Shown: positions 42,762 through 46,714 of the stretch, piece by piece
Numbering within the stretch: position 1 is the stretch's first letter
How the letters are laid out: each line of letters begins with the position of its first letter
NCBI GenBank assembly: GCA_021107705.1
Contig: JAIOSJ010000090.1
Location: forward strand, 1-46,714
Direction: 5' to 3'
DNA from: Thermoanaerobaculales bacterium
GTDB lineage: Bacteria; Acidobacteriota; Thermoanaerobaculia; Thermoanaerobaculales; Sulfomarinibacteraceae
Length of the DNA stretch: 46,714 nt
Position numbers and translations under genes: made by a program
Notes under the pieces: model-generated
What the model saw: the letters and a program-made list of their open reading frames with translations, nothing else
Database searches by the model: none
What the model was told of the DNA's origin: nothing

Positions 42762-43061
42762 CTAATCCAGAATGAACGGTACCGCAGGGCGAAGCATGAT
42801 CTGCCCCCCATTCTTTAAAGGGAACGGAAGAACCGGCTGAAAAAGCAACGTGGAGCCAAACTGCCGATCCGCCTTCGGCAGGGCGCCGTCGAACCACGTA
42901 AACTGAGATTTCAGTGTCAGCGAGGCCATCGAAGTATTGGGATTGGCCAGTTCCCTAGCCATATCATCGTAACTCACCTGTTCAGTCGATTCCTGCGCAA
43001 CGACCGCGCCGACTACCATAAAAATCAACGGGATTATGGTCCACGTATTTTTCACAATCAC
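42762..43061 (-). pseudogene. Truncated outer-membrane/transporter-like gene (neuromedin U-type annotation)
   Basis: 99 codons from a GTG at 43061, overlapping the upstream DUF3089 stop as GTGA. A signal peptide (MIVKNTWTIIPLIFMVVGAVVAQ) is followed by YDDMARELANPNTSMASLTLKSQFTWFDGALPKADRQFGSTLLFQPVLPFPL...MLRPAVPFILD. This matches the N-terminus of a beta-barrel family usually about 250-300 residues long, in which the last segment continues with QPV. The ORF stops right there, so the C-terminal barrel is lost. Cotranscribed with the hydrolase. Confidence 0.65.
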
Positions 43062-44086
43062 ATTCCTTCTTCCATATAGGCGTTGATCCGTTTCCGAGCG
43101 TTTTCACTGAGATTGTTGTAAAAGAAAGCGTAGTCAAAGCGGTGATAAACCTGTTTGGACCAGCGCCCCAGATGAACCAGATCGATTCGATCAGACTTCG
43201 GGGTTTTCATGTCCTTCACGATCAAAACACTCTTTTCTGTATCGATGCAGGCGCCGGTGAAATTGGGAATCTCCTCGATCAGCCTGCCCGTGGCGTCATT
43301 AAAAAACTTTGCGCCCAGGTTGACCTCCGGCCCGGCGGGCGTCGCGTCGGTCTTCCAGTTCAACGGGTTGATCAACACCACCTTGCCGGGATACAAAACC
43401 GGCGACGGCCCCGCGTCAGGGCCTTCGGTGTTGTAACTAATAATCACACCCGTATCCGTTTCACCCTGAGCCGGTTTCATCCATGGATAAGTGCTCAGTT
43501 CTTTCATCGGCACGGAATAGCCGATCAAATACGCCGCAATCAGCCGCTTCTGGAGATCCGGATCGTTGAACCGTTTGCGTATCAGGTTGATCAGCGCCAT
43601 AGACCCCTGGCTGTGCCCGGCAATAATGAACGGGCGATCAGGATTGAGGTGTTTCAGATAATATTCAAACGCTCGTTCAACATCGGCGGCACCCATCTGA
43701 AAGGCCGGATCCTGAAAGGGATCTTTTCCGCCGTTGCCCGCCAGCATGCTCTGGGTGGCGCCGGACTGCTGGCGGTAAAACGGAGCGAAGAGATTGGCGT
43801 GCGGCGAATAGACGGCGGCCTGTGCTTCCAGCAGTCCGGCAGCGTTGGCCCGAAGTGTCGGATCGGAAATATCCATATTTCTTGGATCGGTTCCGGCATA
43901 GATCGTCGGATAGACATAGAAAACATCGACCGGCTTATCGACTGCGTCCGACTTTGTCAGCCAAGCACCTTCAGCAGAATAGTCAGGAGCTGGCGGCGCA
44001 ATGTCTGCCTGCTCACTAACCAAAGAACACCCGCCAAAAAGTAACCCTCCTGCAATAATCGACCCGCTAACTATTATCATATTCAT
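43058..44086 (-). CDS. DUF3089 alpha/beta-hydrolase lipoprotein
   Basis: 342 residues, start supported by GAGGGAG seven nt upstream. A lipoprotein signal (MNMIIVSGSIIAGGLLFGGC) precedes the DUF3089 domain: DVFYVYPTIYAGTDPRNMDISDP, a nucleophile elbow IIAGHSQGS, and a late HRFDYAFFYNNLSENARKRINAY. The activity is unknown; relatives are thought to be lipases/esterases. A decayed tandem copy lies just upstream (44115-44590) and a truncated barrel gene is coupled downstream. Codon use is less GC-rich than in the core genes, so acquisition from another lineage is likely. Confidence 0.9.
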   Translation of the reverse strand: MNMIIVSGSIIAGGLLFGGCSLVSEQADIAPPAPDYSAEGAWLTKSDAVDKPVDVFYVYPTIYAGTDPRNMDISDPTLRANAAGLLEAQAAVYSPHANLFAPFYRQQSGATQSMLAGNGGKDPFQDPAFQMGAADVERAFEYYLKHLNPDRPFIIAGHSQGSMALINLIRKRFNDPDLQKRLIAAYLIGYSVPMKELSTYPWMKPAQGETDTGVIISYNTEGPDAGPSPVLYPGKVVLINPLNWKTDATPAGPEVNLGAKFFNDATGRLIEEIPNFTGACIDTEKSVLIVKDMKTPKSDRIDLVHLGRWSKQVYHRFDYAFFYNNLSENARKRINAYMEEGM

Positions 44087-44114
44087 GATCTACTCCCTCA
44101 TTTCGATGGGTTGC

Positions 44115-44590
44115 CTAATCGCCATTGGCAAAATCCTGCTTTGCCAAGTAGGCATTGATACGACGCTTTACATTTCATTCAAGATTGCGATACCAGAAAG
44201 CATAATCGAACTTATGCAGCACTCCTTCCGGAAAATTTCCCAACTCCAGACTTTCATAGTCAGGCGGCGTGGTTTCCAATGCCCCTGTTTTTGTGTTTAC
44301 TTGCGCTCCAGCATACTCTGGCACCTCCTTTTTTTATGTACCGGCAGAATCGTCAAAAAATACAGCACCTAAGTTCGATTCTTTCTTGACCGGAGTATCA
44401 TCGGTTTTCCAATTCAGCATAGCGGTGCCACCCATTTGAAGGTGTGCGCTTAACCCCGATTTTAGAATAGGGTCTCGAAGTTGCCCCTCTTCATGAAAGG
44501 AAATTTGTCCGGCCGACCCAGTTTGTAAATCAAATTTCCTGTCAGATGGTTTCTGTCCGGGGCGAACCCCTTTCCTGAAAGGGTGCCAAG
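44115..44590 (-). pseudogene. Decayed tandem paralogue of the DUF3089 hydrolase
   Basis: Not in the ORF track. In one minus-strand frame the C-terminal half of a second DUF3089 protein can be read: ISFHEEGQLRDPILKSGL, AMLNWKTDDTPVKKESNLGAVFFDDSAG, DYESLELGNFPEGVLHKFDYAFWYRNLE and VKRRINAYLAKQ. These match LNWKTDATPAGPEVNLGAKFFNDATG and HRFDYAFFYNN...KRINAY of the intact neighbour. In-frame stops occur at 44334-44336 (TAA) and 44175-44177 (TGA). The N-terminal half with the GHSQG elbow is missing. The stretch is the most AT-rich in the window. Confidence 0.8.
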
Positions 44591-44611
44591 CACAACGAAC
44601 TATTGTTCTTT

Positions 44612-44633
44612 AACACCGGCCTTCGGGGTCGCG
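44612..44633 (+). repeat. Degenerate member of the GGCCTTCTGG palindrome family
   Basis: AACACCGGCCTTCGGGGTCGC matches the AACACCGGCCTTC arm (complement of GAAGGCCGGTGTT at 18810-18822) for 13 bases. It sits at the upstream edge of the DUF3089 pseudogene. Confidence 0.45.
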
Positions 44634-44715
44634 TACGCTTTGGCGCCACTGATCAAAACCTCACAACCTACCGGCTCTTTTCTGATCAACGTCACCCACA
44701 CTGGTCCGCCGGCTC

Positions 44716-45978
44716 TCAAGGCCCCCCGAGCAGCAGGCCCAACGGAAGGTTGTAGACTTTCTCCGTGAGGCGTTCGACCCTTGGGGCGAGAGAGATCACG
44801 GCGCCGCAATCCGCGGCGTCTTTTTCTCCGTCGATAAACGAGTGCAGCGCAGTGAAATCACTCCTTCGAGGTGCGGCGGAATGCTTGATTTCAATTGGTG
44901 TCAAGCGCCCGGCGAAGGGCAAAACGAGGTCGCACTCGAGTCCTCGCTGTGTTCGCCAGAACCGTGCGTCCCAAAATCGGCCTATATGGCCATGGAGTTT
45001 GCGGATCTCCATGATGACGAAGGACTCGAAGAGATGACCGAAGTGGGGAGCGTTCAGCAGGGCACGACCATCACGAATCGCCTGCAGATGGAGCCCCAGG
45101 CCACTATCTGCGAAGAGCCACTTTGGGCGCCTCACCAGACGTTTTGTGACCGTTGCGTGATGAGCGGGAATCTGCACGATTTGGTAGCTCGTCTCGAGCA
45201 GGCTCAACCAGTGGTCGATCGTTTTGTGGGTCACCCCCAGGATGCGTCCGACCTCGGTCTTGTTGATCACCGTGCCCGTTCGCCCCGCACAGAGCACGAC
45301 GAAACGGTCAAAAAGTCCGAGATCGCCAACTTGACTGAGATCGCGGATGTCACGCTGCACATAGGTTCGACGGTAACTCTCAAGCCACGGCGCCGCCCCA
45401 TTCCAGAGGGCGACTGATGGATATCCCCCAGCAAGCATGGAGGGGATCACATCATCCCGGTCGTTGCACGGATATTCCTGGCCGAGCATCGAATTGAGCA
45501 GCGAAGGGTCTGCCAGAAGATCGACGGTCAGTTCTGCCCTCTTGACGTCGGAGTCCCGAATTTCTTGAACCGCAAAGGGCCAGAGGTCCAACACTGCGGC
45601 CCGGCCTGCGAGGGACTCGGTGACCTTCTTCATCACTGGGAAGTGTTGGCTGCCGGAAAGAAAATATCGAAATTCCCCCGGATGACGATCGATTTCCCGT
45701 TTCAGGTAGGGAAAGAGATCCGGGACATGTTGCACTTCATCGAGGAACAGCCGTCCCGGGTGGTTTGCGAAGAAGAGGTCGGGGTCTCTCCGGAATTCGT
45801 CGATTTCCGAGGGAGTGTCGAATGACACGATCTCCATCTCGTCAGCGAAGATCTCTGCAGCCAATTGGGTGAGCAGCCAGGTTTTTCCTGCCTGGCGGGG
45901 ACCTGTGACCAGGACTGCCCCAAATGTGCCGCTCAGATCCCGAATGTGGCTTTCGATGAATCGTCGACGGTAGTTCAT
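44716..45978 (-). CDS. AAA ATPase with DUF4143 (PD-(D/E)XK-like) domain, copy 2
   Basis: Start set at ATG 45978 (MNYRRRFIESHIRDL); the track start 91 codons upstream runs through the promoter. 420 residues. Walker A TGPRQAGKTW (about 25-34), Walker B RLFLDEVQHV and sensor YFLSGSQH are followed by a helix-turn-helix-like stretch NKTEVGRILGVTHKTIDHWLSLLE and DUF4143 with LECDLVLPFAGRLTPIEIKHS (D...ExK). It is clearly diverged from copy 1 at 17367-18566, so this is not a recent duplication. Solitary gene; role unknown. The promoter has the same -10 to ATG spacing as copy 1. Confidence 0.88.
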   Translation of the reverse strand: MNYRRRFIESHIRDLSGTFGAVLVTGPRQAGKTWLLTQLAAEIFADEMEIVSFDTPSEIDEFRRDPDLFFANHPGRLFLDEVQHVPDLFPYLKREIDRHPGEFRYFLSGSQHFPVMKKVTESLAGRAAVLDLWPFAVQEIRDSDVKRAELTVDLLADPSLLNSMLGQEYPCNDRDDVIPSMLAGGYPSVALWNGAAPWLESYRRTYVQRDIRDLSQVGDLGLFDRFVVLCAGRTGTVINKTEVGRILGVTHKTIDHWLSLLETSYQIVQIPAHHATVTKRLVRRPKWLFADSGLGLHLQAIRDGRALLNAPHFGHLFESFVIMEIRKLHGHIGRFWDARFWRTQRGLECDLVLPFAGRLTPIEIKHSAAPRRSDFTALHSFIDGEKDAADCGAVISLAPRVERLTEKVYNLPLGLLLGGP

Positions 45979-46013
45979 ATGTGCATTATGGTAGAGAGAC
46001 TCCCATAATGCAA
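45979..46013 (-). promoter_or_regulatory. Leaderless-type promoter inside a perfect palindrome for ATPase copy 2
   Basis: On the minus strand TTGCAT (46013-46008), a 17-nt spacer and CATAAT (45990-45985) are followed by 6 nt and the ATG. The inverted repeat TGCATTATGG-N11-CCATAATGCA (45982-46012) covers both promoter boxes, so a dimer bound here would shut the gene off. There is no ribosome site. Confidence 0.68.
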
Positions 46014-46071
46014 CAATACATATCCCATACCATCGAGCATTTCGACGTAGACTCTTGACAAGAAATGCTTG

Positions 46072-46245
46072 ATGAGTTCGACAGAGGATCCCCGCAGGGC
46101 ATATCAGGAAGGGATCGCGGCCATCAACAAGCTCAACAGTCAGATCGCCAAGGTGCACATCACCGGACCGATTGAGCTGTGGTGGCTTTCGGATCGATAC
46201 CATCGCGCCAAGGCGTGTTACGAGACAATGCTGAAAAATCCGTGA
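46072..46245 (+). CDS. Small hypothetical protein (57 residues)
   Basis: Too short for the track: MSSTEDPRRAYQEGIAAINKLNSQIAKVHITGPIELWWLSDRYHRAKACYETMLKNP. Composition is protein-like (helical, with a WW pair and one Cys), and TTGACA lies at 46055, 11 bp before a possible -10. Divergent from ATPase copy 2, with the palindrome between them. No family recognised. Confidence 0.5.
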   Translation: MSSTEDPRRAYQEGIAAINKLNSQIAKVHITGPIELWWLSDRYHRAKACYETMLKNP

Positions 46246-46389
46246 ATTCAATAAAAAATGGAGCTTCCGGCCGCCCGAAAACCGCCGTGGTTTTCACGAT
46301 ACAGGCGCCCAGGCCCACAGAATGGTGTAACGATCACTTCCGAAATGATCCACGAACTTCCTGAATGTCTTCACCTAAAAAGAACACTG

Positions 46390-46429
46390 TCCCCTACTCA
46401 TTTCCCCTACTCATTGTTCCCTACTCATT
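46390..46429 (+). repeat. Triplicated TCCCCTACTCATT repeat
   Basis: Units at 46390, 46403 and 46417 (third with one change) are spaced 13-14 bp. The rest of 46246-46651 shows only short ORFs with no recognisable domain. Confidence 0.7.
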
Positions 46430-46651
46430 GCGTCAACGACAGGAAGACCGGGACTACCAGAGGAAGATTGATAGTCTGGACGAGGAACTCAGTAAATGGG
46501 CGTTGAATGCATGTGCACGGGGAGATCTTGTTCCAGGCAAGGCCGGCGAATGAGTGCGAGAAGCAACTTTGTTAACTTTGTTTCTCCTGGCACCGATGCG
46601 ACTCTCTCCTTGTCGGCGCATGGCACCGGATCATCTGCCCGTTTGTTGATC

Positions 46652-46714
46652 CTAGTCCCAACTCAAAACCTCAATGAACTCGGCCACGACTCGGACTGAG
46701 TCTTCGTCATCACA
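46652..46714 (-). CDS. Possible 3' end of a gene entering from the right edge
   Basis: On the minus strand the frame is open from the window edge and reads DDEDSVRVVAEFIEVLSWD before a TAG at 46654-46652. The acidic, amphipathic ending looks coding, but 20 codons are too few to name a family. Confidence 0.35.
   Translation of the reverse strand, partial: CDDEDSVRVVAEFIEVLSWD

Noticed and set aside
46390-46429. Triplicated TCCCCTACTCATT as a CRISPR array
   Set aside because: Units adjoin directly with no spacers, and no cas genes are present.

Overview
The window reads as a moderately GC-rich chromosomal segment from a free-living, protein-degrading Gram-negative bacterium. The best guess is Acidobacteriota, of the Thermoanaerobaculia/Holophagae type. 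This is inferred from family content: TonB-dependent receptors (one with an N-terminal carboxypeptidase-regulatory domain), M28 and S9 lipoprotein peptidases, a large Asp-box/VPS10 propeller protein, a sulfatase-TPR gene, and secreted proteins ending in an FxDxFExGxT motif. No rRNA or tRNA gene was recognised, so taxonomy is not proven.

Layout: 1-1950 is the 3' part of a secreted papain-like protease. 2.2-9.1 kb holds an M28 aminopeptidase lipoprotein, a STAS antagonist, a B12-binding radical SAM protein, an alpha/beta-hydrolase lipoprotein and an NHL-type secreted protein. 9.4-11.7 kb is a TonB receptor with a clear terminator. 11.8-13.1 kb has a YjbQ/UPF0047 gene followed by decayed DNA with a threonine-dehydratase stub. 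13.1-17.3 kb has a small DUF2541-like secreted protein, an exported oligoendopeptidase F and a beta-helix-type secreted protein. 17.4-18.6 kb is an AAA/DUF4143 ATPase with palindromes in its promoter. 18.9-20.8 kb is a sulfatase-TPR pseudogene. 20.8-26.9 kb is a minus-strand run of prolyl oligopeptidase, an EF-P paralogue of YeiP/EfpL type and a VPS10-like propeller. 27.4-31.3 kb carries ispH, aroC and a BtuB-like receptor (aroC overlaps the receptor by ATGA). 31.5-36.2 kb has a 5'-nucleotidase and a frameshifted TonB receptor. 36.2-40.6 kb is the housekeeping block aroB, dnaB, a scar of what look like mla (MCE transport) genes, and radA. 41.0-42.4 kb is a CSLREA/beta-helix secreted protein. 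42.4-46.7 kb is accessory DNA: a truncated outer-membrane-type gene, a DUF3089 hydrolase with a decayed tandem paralogue, and a second AAA/DUF4143 ATPase.

How the genes fit together: the exported peptidases (C1, M28, M3B, S9) and TonB receptors suggest growth on protein or peptide. ispH, aroB, aroC, dnaB, radA and the EF-P paralogue are core genes. Many non-coding gaps hold dispersed palindromes: a GGCCTTCTGG/CCAGAAGGCC family, a 72-bp two-hairpin repeat and CACAGAG repeats. At least five genes are broken, so there is real decay here, although the single-base lesions could be sequencing errors.

The most interesting observations are: (1) two unlinked DUF4143 ATPase genes that share a CATAAT-N6-ATG leaderless-type promoter embedded in perfect palindromes; (2) a short C-terminal motif shared by three otherwise unrelated secreted proteins; (3) a 72-codon ORF that appears to fuse the start of an MlaE permease to the end of an MlaD/MCE protein; and (4) the dispersed palindromes, one of which supplies the only start codons of a secreted-protein gene.
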